Source: Nitzschia sp. pyKryTriq1 (lineage: Eukaryota; Bacillariophyta; Bacillariophyceae; Bacillariales; Bacillariaceae). Taken from it: a stretch of DNA of 64,000 nucleotides. The notes beneath the pieces were generated by a model that was not told where the DNA came from, did not search any database, and saw nothing but the letters and a program-made list of their open reading frames with translations. How positions within the stretch are numbered: position 1 is the stretch's first letter; every line of letters begins with the position of its first letter. Position numbers and translations under genes: made by a program. Positions 22,006 through 33,373 of this stretch are shown piece after piece. The stretch covers positions 569,001-633,000 of the forward strand of contig OY101122.1 in the NCBI GenBank assembly GCA_956465555.1, written 5' to 3'.

Positions 22006-25000
22006 TCAATCCATGACACGAACGACAATCACCGTTATGTTATCGGACGATCCCAAGTGAATTGCCAGTTCTGCCAACCTAGTCGCCTGATTTCAGAAAC
22101 CGAAGCAGTGGTCAGTCGTGGATAAGATGCGCTTCGATGAGAAATCGACAAAGTTATTATTATTCTTACCGCCCGCTTTGCAGTCCATTGTCTGCGGAAA
22201 AGAAGATCACGAGTCACTCGGGCAGCATCGTCAACGTCCAAAACATCCTTCACGGCATAGTGAGAACATCGACCAGTGAAACCCATGAGCTCGAAACAAA
22301 GTGCACTTACCCACAATCCATCAGAGGCGAGCAAGATGAATTCCTCAGAGCAATGGTCGTCGCCAATCTGGATTTGCTGGAAGTCAGGGGAGTTGTCAAC
22401 GAGATCTCCTTGAAAAAAACGACTATGCTCATTCGGATAAGCCAGGAGTAATGGGCTGTCCCATAACGCACGCTCGTTCTTATCTTCGGAAGTCGAACCT
22501 GATTTGGTGTGAAACGCTGCTTTGAAATCACGATCACCCAAAGCTCTACTAACAGCTAGCTCTCCACACACCCGAGAGATTTGCAGGATACGCTGCGGCG
22601 CTGCCTTGCATTCCCTGATTGTGCTCCCAGAATTCTCGTATCTATCGCTGAAGCATCTCCGCAGGATTCCAACAACGTCCTCGTCAAGGAAGTCCATGCG
22701 GCGGAGCTGACCGATTGGTATTTCAGTCTCCGTAGTCACCCAGCCATTTGCTCTTTCAATTCTGGCCTTTTCTTGCTCGTCAGAAGGCTTGTGCACTTGA
22801 GCAACTTCCTGCCAGATGACGCAGCGGCGCTTTTCTTTGCCACCTTCATCACTAGAGGTCACACCTGAGTTGCCGATCTCGATGTCTAATTCATTCCACC
22901 CATCGTTGATAAAGGATGACCCTGTACTCACTGACCGACAGACTACGCCTCGACAATCACCAATGTTGGCAATGATTAGCCATTTATTAACAATCATAGC
23001 GATAATTGCTGTAGTCCCGGATTCCCAATCTCGTCCGCCAGCCTGGCAAACATGGCAAAACTCATCGTCTAGCTTCTTCAAAGCATCACGCAGGGAGGAT
23101 TCGATACTCTGGCGATACCGCCTCTCCTGAACAAGGCCACCGGAATCCGCCAAATGCTTTCGAAGTTCCCCCTCGAGGAAGAAAATTAGCTTTTCCGTAG
23201 TATATCGCGCAGCTTGGTTCCCGCAGTGGCCATCAAAAATGGCAAAGAGACCCACAGGATCTTGGAATAAATTTTCTTCTCGACTCGGACTGCCTCGTTC
23301 CGTCGGCGAAAGGCATGCTTCTCCCAGATCGTGCACGATAAGGTACGCGTCCTCGTTAGAATTCCGAATTCCGCATTCAGAAACAGCGCCAGTCTCCCAT
23401 GAGAACCTCCTTCCCTCCCCGTCTCCATTAACCACTTCCCCCCCGAAGCTGCCAAAGGCTTCCGAGCGACTTTTCAATAGTTTCGATGCCGCCCGCGGTA
23501 TATATACCGAGTCCATTATTGAGCCACTCACTAATTTCGGATCTGCGCAACCACCACGATGGAATGATATATCGCTCTCGCCGACGCTATTCAAGGCATC
23601 CAGATAAGAAGAAGCTACTGGAGAACCTTGAGATGACATGGATCCTGATTTATGCTTCTCCTGCTCCAGCGTCTCCCTCTCCTCCAAAGATCGCAGACCA
23701 CCAACTTTCTGTTGGGATGAGCGATTTCGCAGACCAGGGGGCACGTACCGCTTACTCGAGTCGACCGACGAGCCATTTTGAGCAAGCTGTCCTTCTGGGG
23801 TGGATTTCTGCATTCTCAAACTCGGCGGGATGTACTTTCGAATTGGTATATCTGCGGGTTTGGATTCCAAAGATGGTGCGGATTCTCCAGTCATCTCTGA
23901 TGTTTCTCGCCCCGTCTGTCCCACTGGTGAGAAGAGAAAGCGTTCTTGAGAGCTGTGGCCTGGTGACATTCGAAAGATATTGGCATTGGGAGAGCTATCC
24001 GAAGATCGGGCGGTTGTCGCAACGTCCATGCCTCTGGTTCCTAGAGAGGATGAAAAGGAGTACGGCCCGGGTTGGTTTGAAGCTTGGAGTTTTCCTGTTT
24101 CATCTCTGCGTCGATGTAAGGTGATTCGTCCGTGACCATGAGACAGTGAACCGACTTGAGGAGAAGCATTCGTCAGCCGTGGACTCCTAGAAAGCAACCG
24201 TTGAAGCTTCTCCTCTGAGCCCCCGCTTGGAGTCTCAGGTGTCGGTATTGTAGTAGTGGCTGGAAAATCAATATCGAGATAAGCCCTGGTTGAGCCAAAC
24301 ACGTCCACAATATCTCTGACAAATGATGCTAGCGATCTATGAAACTGAAAGATCCACTCCGTCATCGACGAATGGTCGTTTGCTCTCAAGACTAACGTGT
24401 CTGCTGGACTGGAATCATCATCGTTGTCGATTCCCTGAAGCTCGAAAGAATGTGGACCATACTCCCGTTCAGCCGACCTAACAGCGCCGACACAATCGAG
24501 GACAACTCGCTTCTCCCACACAGATGATGCGCTGTCGCGACTGCTATTAGACTCAAGGTGGTGGTGGTAGAAGTGTCTTGTCATCGGTGATTTCGATAAA
24601 TCGCTGATGCTTGATTTGTTTTTCGACCGATTGCCAACAGCAGCGCTCTGGGTCGACGAGTCTTCACTTCGTTCCCTTGCAGCGTCGGTTGACTCACCGT
24701 CTGTCATATTCCGATAGAAATAGAGAATCCCATCGTCCAAGACGCAATATTTTGCCCTCCAAACATGACCATCTATCGGGTCTACGAAATCCCGAGGGGG
24801 AGAGGTCGATATAAACTCTGTCTCGTCATTCTCGTCGGGATCCGGAGTAAACGACATCGGTGCAGAATGGCGTCGATGCAGAGCGTCGTGAAAAGAGTCA
24901 CTTTGTTCTTGGTAGTCAGACAATTGTGTCTGATTTAAAACCTTGATGGGCTTACTTGATGTTTGTTCTTCGGGTATCACTTTTGGCGTTGATAAGTGCC

Positions 25001-25596
25001 CATCTTCTCCCATTGAATTGTCATGGACGCCACTTTTCTGAGATTCGCCCGCAAGTGAGAGACCGAAAAAAGTCGCCGCGGCATCTAATCCTTGTTGGAT
25101 AGGGTTTTTGCCGACGTTCCCATACGTTTTCTCCACCGGAGAAGGAGTCACGAGGGTAGCGTGCAGTGGAAGTAGCTTCTTTGTCGCTAGACTTGCACTT
25201 GCGTGCTCGTTCAAAGAATCCTCCAAGCTCCGAGGCGAAAACATTCCCGGCATTAAAGGCAACTCTGGAAGATCATCTGGCTCACCGATTGTATCCCCCT
25301 TCCATCGTTCCGTATATGGCTGGTTTGATCTCTTCAATAAATAACCGCGATGAGTGATTTTGGACACGCCACTAACCTGTCTTTTCCTTTCGCATATGGG
25401 AGGGTCGATGGTCGGAGACGGAAACACGACGAAAACCTTTGAGGACGACTCGACTCGCGCAAGAAACGGACAGGTTCCAAACAAAAGGAAGATACACTTA
25501 CCTGTGGATGTGGAGATCCGGATCCAGTAAAAATGGGGATGGGCCACCGCCAAATGACTTCGAGAGGAAACGGATATCGTCTTTCACCCCTTCCAT
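22006..25596 (-). CDS. PH-domain protein phosphatase 2C
   Basis: Four exons: 25596-25502, 25371-22311, 22247-22170, 22086-22006, giving 1104 residues. The first exon supplies the ATG (MEGVKDDIRFLSK). A PH domain comes first (THRGYLLKRSNQPYTERWKG ... WRAKYCVLDDGILYFYRN ... SMTEWIFQFHRSLASF) with a long polar insertion. After a disordered Ser/Pro-rich linker the C-terminal third is a PP2C catalytic domain: NEDAYLIV, FAIFDGHCGNQAA, SGTTAIIAM, IANIGDCRGV, CGELAVSRALGDRDF, LASDGLW|DVL and SSDNITVIVVRV across the last three exons. It should remove phosphate from Ser/Thr using Mg or Mn, with the PH domain placing it at a phosphoinositide membrane. The usual DGHGG motif reads DGHCG. A calponin- or disease-type identity is not implied. 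Confidence 0.9.
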
Positions 25597-26405
25597 GATT
25601 AAACGGAACTCTGAAATTTGTTACTATAAATCTTCAAGACTTCCGGAATTTCACGAAGCTTTCCTCACTTTGTACCGGTACCTGATATGCGTATTCATAA
25701 ATGGGGTGCTTCCCAATATGTAAGTCCCACAAAGCTACAGCTTGGGACAAGCTACTACTACTAGTAGAGCTAGTATTTTATGCTGATGAGAGTGTTGTGC
25801 TGTTCTGCCGGTACATACCTACCGGTACCGGTATGATAGCTACTACTAGTAGCTAGTAGAGAAGTACTTGTACTGTACCGGTATTAATAGCAGAGACCTC
25901 GTCTGCTCTGGGGAGCAGGCAAAGAAGTAGACTCTCTACTACTAGTCTACGAATACTCTACAAGTACTTGTACCGCTATATATTTTGCGGAACAGATGGC
26001 CGGGAGGCCGACGAACGCCGTTCGCAAGCCTTCCGAAGAGCGCCGACGCCCTTCAAGAATATTTTTTAATCCAAAGAGTCATCTACTACTAGAATTCACG
26101 CACAATACAGTACGAGTACTTGTTAGAAGCACTGATTAGATCCGCCGCTCCATCGAAGTTGGGGAAAGCTGAGGTAGCGCAGGCCAGACGGCTCAGAGTG
26201 AACGATTCAAGAGAGAAGGCTGCGGCTGGCTCCCGATCGCTGGCTGTGCGAGTCCAACGCTCGACAGCAGCGGCCGAAGCAGGAGCTTGGACCGCAGCAG
26301 CCCTTCTCCTCTTGTTGTCACTTTGCTACTAATCTCCTTCTGCCAACGGTAAGACCCATCCAGGCTGATAGCAACGCTATCAGTGGAGAAATAGTTTAGT
26401 TAAAA
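25597..26405. other. Palindrome-rich intergenic region
   Basis: Dense TACCGGTA, GTACTTG and CTACTACTAGTAG motifs fill 25730-25980. Just before the gag-like ORF, GATAGCAACGCTATC (26369-26383) is a short inverted repeat within ATCCAGGCTGATAGC..., which could be part of a retroelement leader. A 70-codon frame at 26120-26332 shows no domain. Confidence 0.5.
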
Positions 26406-27245
26406 ATGGCATTTAATCAAGGCGGAGCTCCTGCTCCACCCGCCGTGGCCAGCTACCAGTCATTCTTTCTCGACGGCACCAAGGACCCGTACGATGGGAA
26501 TTACACCTCCCTTCTTCTCGAGTTCCGGACGGCCGACAATCCGCCCACGGCACCCGCTGTGAGGACACTGGTATCCGGCATGGACTCCAGTTACCCACAA
26601 GCGTTCTTGACTCTGCAACAAACACCAGGAAGTGACAACGCCTACTACAAGGTGGTGCACGGCCTCAGCAAGTACCCCTCTCTTGTGGGAAGGCCCACGG
26701 CATGGGATGGAGAGATCTACGGATTTTCTGGAGATGTGGTGGAAGGGATCATTACGACAGTAAGTCTTCCCACTACTGCGTTCGAATTGCACCGAGGAAA
26801 CTCCACCTACGAAAATGTACCTGCAACCTTGGAGAGAGCAACCGAGTTGCTCACCGACAACCCGGACGACGATTTCATCGATCCGTTGGCTGATGGAGAG
26901 GCAAACATCAAGCAGGCGAGGACCCGAAACTGGGTTCCTCTCCCTCACAAGTACGTGCCCTTGCTCTTGGATCGCCAAGTCAAGGCCCATGAAGGTTTCC
27001 TCGACCTCGCTGCCGCTATCGCAGCGCACGGGGACGAAGAATCCTGCCCTCAGCTCCGCACGTCACCGCGCGGCAAAAATGATGGACAAAAAGCAGATCG
27101 CGCCAGCCAGCCTGAGACGGCAGATGGTTGGGCGGGCCGGCGCGGAGTTCATCTCCTGTTATCCTTGAGCAAGGTGCGGTTTGGCACGGGGGACTGGGTG
27201 CGGTCTGTCTCTCGTTGGGGGTGCGAACGACCACACCCTCCGTGA
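26406..27245 (+). pseudogene. Gag-like ORF of a diatom LTR-retroelement, frameshifted
   Basis: The frame starts MAFNQGGAPAPPAVASYQSF and follows the layout I recall for gag-like ORFs of diatom retroelements: a GTKDPYDGNYTSLLL start block, AVRTLVSGM, a TTAFELHRGN strand region, and RTRNWVPLPHKYVPLLLD. Near 27045-27060 the protein-like signal moves to another frame, which continues NPALSSARHRAAKMMDKKQI to a stop at about 27168. The original frame then becomes Gly/Arg/Trp-rich noise. No protease, integrase or reverse transcriptase follows, and no LTR pair was found. It is probably a dead fragment; a domesticated host gene is less likely. Confidence 0.55.
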
Positions 27246-27771
27246 CTCAGAGTACAAACCCCTCCGCGCACGAAGTGTTATGCTACGTAGGTGGCGAAGA
27301 ATGAGCCAGGTCCGGAGTCGTCCGGGCTCGTACGGTACAGTACGTACTGCGTGCGTATGATGATAGACGGAAGGACGATGATCGTATGTGTGTCACATGT
27401 TAAAGTGCGCCCGTCCGGTCAAATGAATATATTCCGCTCTGAATATATTGAAGGAAATCCTATATTTGGCGAAATTATTAATTAATTCAGAAGGGGCACC
27501 GAAACGTCTTCGATATACATATACGGATATGATACAAATAAATTGTGGCGATTCCCGCTCGGTGCTCTGAAACGCCAAAACTAGGGTCACACACATTTCA
27601 CACTTTACGGCTTCCAGCGATTCTCGTTGTCCGCACTTCTCGTATCGTGTGCCCCATGGTGTAAACAAGTTGTACTTGTTGCCAGGGAGAAAGAAACAAA
27701 CAATAAAGCAATCGTAATTTTGAAACAAAACTATCAGCAATCACTTCGATATTATCTCCTGTATTCAAACA
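27246..27771. other. Intergenic region, no gene seen
   Basis: Contains GTACGGTACAGTACGTAC near 27330 and AT-rich stretches near 27480. It probably includes the promoter of the following gene. The short frames on both strands have no recognisable content. Confidence 0.45.
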
Positions 27772-30066
27772 ATGTTTGCGGCGTTTAATCCCCGACAGAG
27801 GGTGACAGGAACGCCTTTAGAAAATGTGGCCGAAGAGGTTCTAAATGGTCTCTTTTGTCATTATGAGCCTCCCACGTCCGAATTTGCTCAACACAAGGCC
27901 GCAACGAAGGCCAAGCTGCACCCCGAAAGATATTCTTTCAGCCAGGTGAAAAAGACTCAATCCATCCTTCGGACATCCAGACTCTTTCGTAAGAAGCAAG
28001 CCATCGTCGAAGTCCCCAAGAAGAAGGCAGTGACATGGAGAGATGAAAAAAATCGCAAGGGTCTTGAGGGTAGAGTTGAGTCGTGTGCTGTAAACAATTG
28101 TGGGTTCCTTGGTCTCTCCTCGACAGGAGGAGAAGGACTCGCTGATTCCATGTCTCCCACCATGGCAAAGCCCGGTCCTTCTACAAAAGAAAACAAGAAC
28201 CACACCCCTGAGCCGATTCTCAAGCCCACTCCCACTTCGCGGGAGCCTCTAAAAGAAGGACCACCCAAGAAAGTCCTATATGATGATGAAGGGAATCCTA
28301 TATCAGAGGATAATAGTATTGTTCCGAATGAGAATCAAGGTGCCGTCCCAGCCGCTCCCACTGGCCTCAGTCAACTACGCAAAATGGCAAGACAGCTCGG
28401 CGATGATGTCTACGAGCCGGACGACTATGACCAGTCTGAAAATATCAGAGCACCTGTTCGCAAAGCAACTCCTCGTCACACAGGCAACAAAGACGACCCA
28501 ATTGAACTTCAACGGTCTTCTTCTCCTCCATCGAACATGCCTCCCAATCACTATGACACTCCCGAGCAGTTTGAAGAAAGAGAAGAACCTTCTCAAGGGC
28601 GAATGTCGAGCCGCCCTGGTACACCATACCGTCAACGTGCAAATGGTAAGGCTGCAGAGTACACGCATGAGGAAAGCTCTATTGTTGATCATGGAGAACG
28701 TGAATCGAAGATGATCAGTCCATCTCGTCGCTCGGACGTCTTCAGTGACCTCACGATGGATGAGGCTCTTTCTGGACGTAGTAGCTTTCGATATCCAGCA
28801 AGCCCAGCGAAGACAAGTGAAGGTGTGGAAGTCGACGTGTTCAAGGGCCGGGCTCGTCCTAGATCCCGTAGTCCGAGTCGCTATCATGATGATAAAAAGG
28901 CATCTCGTGGCGTGACCCGGGACAATGAGTCCGCTGACAAACAGTCATTTGTGTATGACGATATGGGAAATGTCGAACGTCGCAGCGCCATCGAAGAGGA
29001 TATTTCAGTACTGCCAAAGAAAATTTCTCGAGATGAAAAGATTGACAAGCGCAGAAGGCACTCGCTGACCGAACCACCGAAGGTCGATGAAACGCTTGAT
29101 ACAAGCGGCCCGCGCAAGTACAGCCGGTCAAGAAGAATATCCGAGCCACTGCCAGCACTCTCTCGATCTCGCAAAAAAGACGACGGATTTCAACAAGTGC
29201 GCAAAGTAGCGGAGAGAACTACTATGCTGCCTGTTGTAGAAACAGTTCACTCTCCAGAAGAAGAGAGCGCCGCTCGCAGACGTGATCCAACTCCTCGTAT
29301 GAGCTTGGAGCTTGCGAGGGGCGAAGAAAACGAGCCGGCAAATAAAAGTCCTCTGCCTCCTACCCCTCGTCGAAAGGATGAAGACCATCGATATTCGCAT
29401 GGATCAAAGCAGGAGAGAAGAGCTAAGGACGAGGATCCTCGTAGTCGTCTGTATCGTTCTATTCGCGAGGGACTGCAACACGAAGATGAGCGGCGGGCAA
29501 ATTTCTCTCGTAGCCGAGAAGCTCGAATCACCGAAGCAGAGGAATATCTACCTCCTCCTTCTGCCGCTCCCCGTCCTCAACCTACTACCAATGGCCACCC
29601 GGCACCAAGCATGTATGATTGGACCTACAAAAATGTTGGTAATCCCCTCAGTCCTAGGACTGCAGCAACTGATGACGAGATCCGTGCAGAAGTTTCTTCA
29701 GTTGGCATGGAATCGAATACTCTACGTCCTATGGGGGACTACCACAATCCATTTTTCAAGGCCTCTCAGTCGACAATCAAAGAAGACAAGGTCGAGGCCG
29801 ATGCAAGCACTCTATCTCACAGTACCGGGTCATCGCACGAGAAACAACCTCACACAAAGGCCAGATCGCGGGGAGAAGGCTACCCTGAGCCTGTCAAGAC
29901 TAGCACCGGTAGTGGCTCGACAAGGACCAAGAAGCTTTGGAAGGGTTGGAAAAAGGCGGTTGGAAAAGTGAAGCAAATTGTCAAGGACATCGACGAACAA
30001 CGAATCCCCCCTCCGGTTTTGCCCGGATACTCATTGCAACCCGTCCACCCTAAACTTGAAAGGTGA
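27772..30066 (+). CDS. Large basic, mostly disordered protein, unidentified
   Basis: Single exon, 764 residues. The N-terminal 110 residues are the most ordered-looking part (MFAAFNPRQRVTG ... PLENVAEEVLNGLF ... KLHPERYSFSQVKKTQSILR). The rest is rich in Ser, Pro, Arg, Glu and Lys with many SPSR/RSRS-type stretches, as in phosphorylated scaffolds or nuclear proteins. A short C-terminal amphipathic basic segment (KKLWKGWKKAVGKVKQIVKD) could bind membranes or nucleic acid. I see no catalytic domain, membrane helix or transit peptide. The uninterrupted length in a genome with frequent introns, with stable codon choice, supports a real gene. Confidence 0.75.
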   Translation: MFAAFNPRQRVTGTPLENVAEEVLNGLFCHYEPPTSEFAQHKAATKAKLHPERYSFSQVKKTQSILRTSRLFRKKQAIVEVPKKKAVTWRDEKNRKGLEGRVESCAVNNCGFLGLSSTGGEGLADSMSPTMAKPGPSTKENKNHTPEPILKPTPTSREPLKEGPPKKVLYDDEGNPISEDNSIVPNENQGAVPAAPTGLSQLRKMARQLGDDVYEPDDYDQSENIRAPVRKATPRHTGNKDDPIELQRSSSPPSNMPPNHYDTPEQFEEREEPSQGRMSSRPGTPYRQRANGKAAEYTHEESSIVDHGERESKMISPSRRSDVFSDLTMDEALSGRSSFRYPASPAKTSEGVEVDVFKGRARPRSRSPSRYHDDKKASRGVTRDNESADKQSFVYDDMGNVERRSAIEEDISVLPKKISRDEKIDKRRRHSLTEPPKVDETLDTSGPRKYSRSRRISEPLPALSRSRKKDDGFQQVRKVAERTTMLPVVETVHSPEEESAARRRDPTPRMSLELARGEENEPANKSPLPPTPRRKDEDHRYSHGSKQERRAKDEDPRSRLYRSIREGLQHEDERRANFSRSREARITEAEEYLPPPSAAPRPQPTTNGHPAPSMYDWTYKNVGNPLSPRTAATDDEIRAEVSSVGMESNTLRPMGDYHNPFFKASQSTIKEDKVEADASTLSHSTGSSHEKQPHTKARSRGEGYPEPVKTSTGSGSTRTKKLWKGWKKAVGKVKQIVKDIDEQRIPPPVLPGYSLQPVHPKLER

Positions 30067-30524
30067 TCTTGACATGTCGAATAATATAATAATCATGTAT
30101 CTTCAATTTCAAATCGAAAATAATTAATGTTCGAAGTTCTTAGTTCGGCTCACTCCCATCATTACCCAAAGTACGACTAGCTAGAGCATGTTCTGGGAAT
30201 TGTTCTTTTTCGTCGAGAGGTCGGAGAGAGAAAAACCTACGAGTACCAAATAGTACAGGCTCTCTCTACTAGGATTAGCTCTGAAAGACAAGATATAGTA
30301 TGCGAGAGGAAAGGTAGTATACGAGTTCATTCTGGCACATTTATTCCGACGGCACGTATTGCGAGTACTGTACTTAGTCTAGTAGACTGGAACGCCCACC
30401 CGGCTCTGATAGCACGTACGAGTAGCTCTGGCACTTCAGCGTATGAATTTCAGAGCTATTCTTACGAACTAGCATTTATAATTTGGAACTTCGTAAAGGT
30501 TGCATTCTAACTTATGGCGATTGA
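30067..30524. other. Intergenic region between converging genes
   Basis: Both flanking genes end here (plus gene at 30066, minus SET gene at 30525). It is AT-rich with CTCTCTAC/GTAGAG motifs. No gene or structured element was recognised. Confidence 0.5.
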
Positions 30525-32240
30525 TTACTTGGGCTTTGCTTCGAACTTGGGCCTTTTAGAGGGGGGCGGAACATTGATTGGTGCTACCGGTATTGATTCT
30601 CCATTTTCCAAATTTTCACAGAGTGATAAAAGCTCCAACTCCAGAGCCTCCAATGATGATAATTCTTCGATACGAACTCTCAAACCACACATTGCCCTCG
30701 TTGTTGAAACATCCGGCGAGGCGATGCTCGACAGCTCTTCCAATAATGCTATGTCCCTCTTAAGGGGACTTGACGCCGTCTCCATCTTGACGGCACCGAG
30801 TGGCACGTATTCCGTTTTTCTCCGTCGAATTGCTTCTAAAATAGCATGGCATCCTAATTTCCCCAAGTAAATATCTTCCAAAATTGAACGGTCCAGCGAA
30901 GCAGAAACGTTGCCATGCTCGTCAATCATTTCGTCATACGCTTCTTTCGGAAGGAACTGAAGTACCACAAAAGTGATGAGCTCGTCTGACAAAGTTTGAT
31001 CCAAAGTGTTGTCCATGGAAACCAGCCAATCATCTGGTGCATCATCCTCTCCCAATGCTCGATTTGGAATCGTAGCGACATCCCAAACTTCGCTCTCGTC
31101 GTTGACCATCGACTGAGAGGTCATCCAGTCCTCGATCTGCTTGGGAACAGAAGATGCTTTGATGTGCTCGCAGGCTGCCAGTATGTGCGTTATCTTGTTC
31201 AAGACGACCGGCGTATAATTCGCCCTCTTCATCGGCGAAACAGGTTGAGGGGGAACAAATCCAAAAGTTTGGAGCATTTGAGCTGCGGTCAGGGAATCTC
31301 CGTACGAATGGAAAACTTCCTCTCCCATGGCAACATCGCGTTCGGCTTTCATATAGAACATACCAGTCGTTGCGTCCCGTTGCAGAGTTGTACATTTTCT
31401 TGCTGGCTCATGATTGAGCAAGTCAATGACGGGTAACAGAAAGGGGCCCCGGTACTCGTACAATGAGGAATCGTGGTCGGTGCCCGTACTTGTACCTGTA
31501 CCTGTACCTGTACCTCCACTAGCACAGTCTTCCGCTGAAGTCAGGTGGAATCCTCTTGTCGATATACACATGCAAGCTTGCAGAAAAGTATCGAACTCTT
31601 CTTTTGTCACAGTATCTTCGACGATGCCATCACTGCTTGCTTTCACCACCAACCCAAGCTCTCTCAACAACGGGCGGACGGCACGTTGATAGCGCTTCCT
31701 CATAGAGTCTTCCTTTCGGTCGGCTTGCACCATGGATCCAAGAGTCGTCCCCGCTAAGTTGGTTTCCACTTCTTCCTGTTCCCATTGAAACAGGGTCTCG
31801 TACTCATCCAGGGCTGGTAAGGAATCTAGGTAGGCTTGCCAGTTACTCTTGTTCGATTGCGAGGTTTGATATAATGCTGCCACGCATTTCAGCCACGACG
31901 AAGCCGCTGGTGGGGATTCCTCCTTGTGTACTCGTATGGATGCTCCACTTACAATGGCGCTGGATGGGACTCGGATCAGCCATTCGCCCTTTGAAATGGC
32001 CTTGGTTGCTACCACCCCGCGTACCCGTACCGGTTTGTTTTGTTTGGACGCAGTGGCAGTGGCCGCTTGATCCGTCGGCCCGTCATCGCCACCCTGGAGC
32101 TGCAAGGCTTCGTGGATTGTTCCTCCATGTTCTTGTTGAATCCATTGACGCAGATTCTTCCATACGACGTGATTCGTACGAGTTGCGGCTGAAAGTACCC
32201 ACTTTCCCGGACCATCAACATCAATTCCGTTTGTGCTCAT
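30525..32240 (-). CDS. SET-domain methyltransferase of the SETD3/Rubisco-LSMT type
   Basis: Single exon, 571 residues. The split SET domain is clear: an N-terminal GVVATKAISKGEWLIRVPSS strand block, then after a helical insert VIDLLNHEPARKC (the NHE cofactor motif), GEEVFHSYGDSLTAAQMLQT and FGFVPP (the second cofactor/active-site block). The C-terminal third is the helical Rubisco-LSMT substrate-binding type. The family uses S-adenosylmethionine to methylate lysine or histidine of non-histone proteins such as Rubisco, aldolase or actin. The substrate here cannot be told from sequence. No plastid pre-sequence is seen at MSTNGIDVDGPGKW, so cytosol or nucleus is more likely. A GTACCTGTACCTGTACC run encodes a Gly-Thr repeat (TGTGTGTSTGT) inside the domain. 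Confidence 0.9.
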   Translation of the reverse strand: MSTNGIDVDGPGKWVLSAATRTNHVVWKNLRQWIQQEHGGTIHEALQLQGGDDGPTDQAATATASKQNKPVRVRGVVATKAISKGEWLIRVPSSAIVSGASIRVHKEESPPAASSWLKCVAALYQTSQSNKSNWQAYLDSLPALDEYETLFQWEQEEVETNLAGTTLGSMVQADRKEDSMRKRYQRAVRPLLRELGLVVKASSDGIVEDTVTKEEFDTFLQACMCISTRGFHLTSAEDCASGGTGTGTGTSTGTDHDSSLYEYRGPFLLPVIDLLNHEPARKCTTLQRDATTGMFYMKAERDVAMGEEVFHSYGDSLTAAQMLQTFGFVPPQPVSPMKRANYTPVVLNKITHILAACEHIKASSVPKQIEDWMTSQSMVNDESEVWDVATIPNRALGEDDAPDDWLVSMDNTLDQTLSDELITFVVLQFLPKEAYDEMIDEHGNVSASLDRSILEDIYLGKLGCHAILEAIRRRKTEYVPLGAVKMETASSPLKRDIALLEELSSIASPDVSTTRAMCGLRVRIEELSSLEALELELLSLCENLENGESIPVAPINVPPPSKRPKFEAKPK

Positions 32241-33373
32241 CTTGCAACTTCAAGACATGGTTGCTCGCTCGTCCCGTCCAAACAGCAAGTCCCTCTCCCT
32301 TCGAAGCACTCTCTCTCCGGATGCAGTCATATCTTTGACCTTCCTGTATTTTATCGTCGTCAGGACCCATTCTATCGACGCGCGGTCTTGTCGGTCCATG
32401 TCGGTATGTCGGTCCGGCTGTCCGACAAACCGACACTTTCGTTCTATCGCGCGGTCTTGTCGGATCATGTCGGTCCCTAGTGTAGTAATTCAGTCGTGGT
32501 AGTCGATGATGTGATGATGTATGTTGTGATGATTTATTTTATTCAGCTCGTTGTTCTGATGACCACGATGACCACGATGACCACGATGACCGCCATGACC
32601 GCCATGACCGATGACGACGACGACGACGACTCCTCTACTACTATAGTACTCTAGAGTGGTAGAGTTTATGTTTCGCAGCATCATTACAAGTCAGTAAGTC
32701 TAGCTAGTACTACTAGTACCGATTGTCGATTTCCTTTGCAGTGCAGATAGTATTCGTACTACCACCAGATGAACACGGTCGATTGCATCGGCGGGCATGG
32801 GGAGAGAAGTCCAGTTGTGTCGGTGGAGGCGTTGATTGTTGTAATAGTCTACTGCGATCTGATATTTCATGCAAATCGGATTATTAAATTTTTATGCGTC
32901 TATCCGATGATATCTTGTTTCTTTCACATTTCACTTGTTTCTTCTCCAAATAATGGTTGGCCGTCAGACAATATCTTTCTTCCTTTCGTTGATGTCTAAT
33001 ACCACCATAGATCATATGTATGTATACTGCCTTCATACCTTGGTATGGTCGGCCACCGACCAGTTTACTCAACACTCCACAGGAGAACAGCAAAATTTCG
33101 GCAAAATCTTTTCGCCTTCCGGATAAACCCTATCATCACGTACAGTACCTCTCATTATTCTTCGTCTGCCACCGGTACAAGTACGAGGCATACTCGTAGA
33201 CCACACTGCACACTGCCATCGATCTTCAGTCTTCAGCTCTCTCTTTGTAGAGTAGTACTCGTGCTTGTGGTTCGAGAAGCTGGGATCGCAATCAAACACG
33301 TTCGCTCGAGGTCTCACAATTCTCAGACCCCCCCCCCCCCAGCTACAACAACACTACGCTCTGAAACATTCAG
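32241..33373. other. Intergenic region with low-complexity repeats
   Basis: Divergent promoters of the SET gene and the LRR gene lie here. CGCGCGGTCTTGTCGG occurs twice (about 32379 and 32448). Near 32559-32630 there is a run of GACCACGAT and GACCGCCAT units followed by GACGACGACGAC. A run of 13 C lies at about 33329-33341 in the likely 5' UTR of the LRR gene. No supported ORF. Confidence 0.55.

Noticed and set aside
26369-26383. Possible tRNA primer-binding site before the gag-like ORF
   Set aside because: The short inverted repeat GATAGCAACGCTATC is not a clear match to a tRNA 3' end, and no LTR pair was found.
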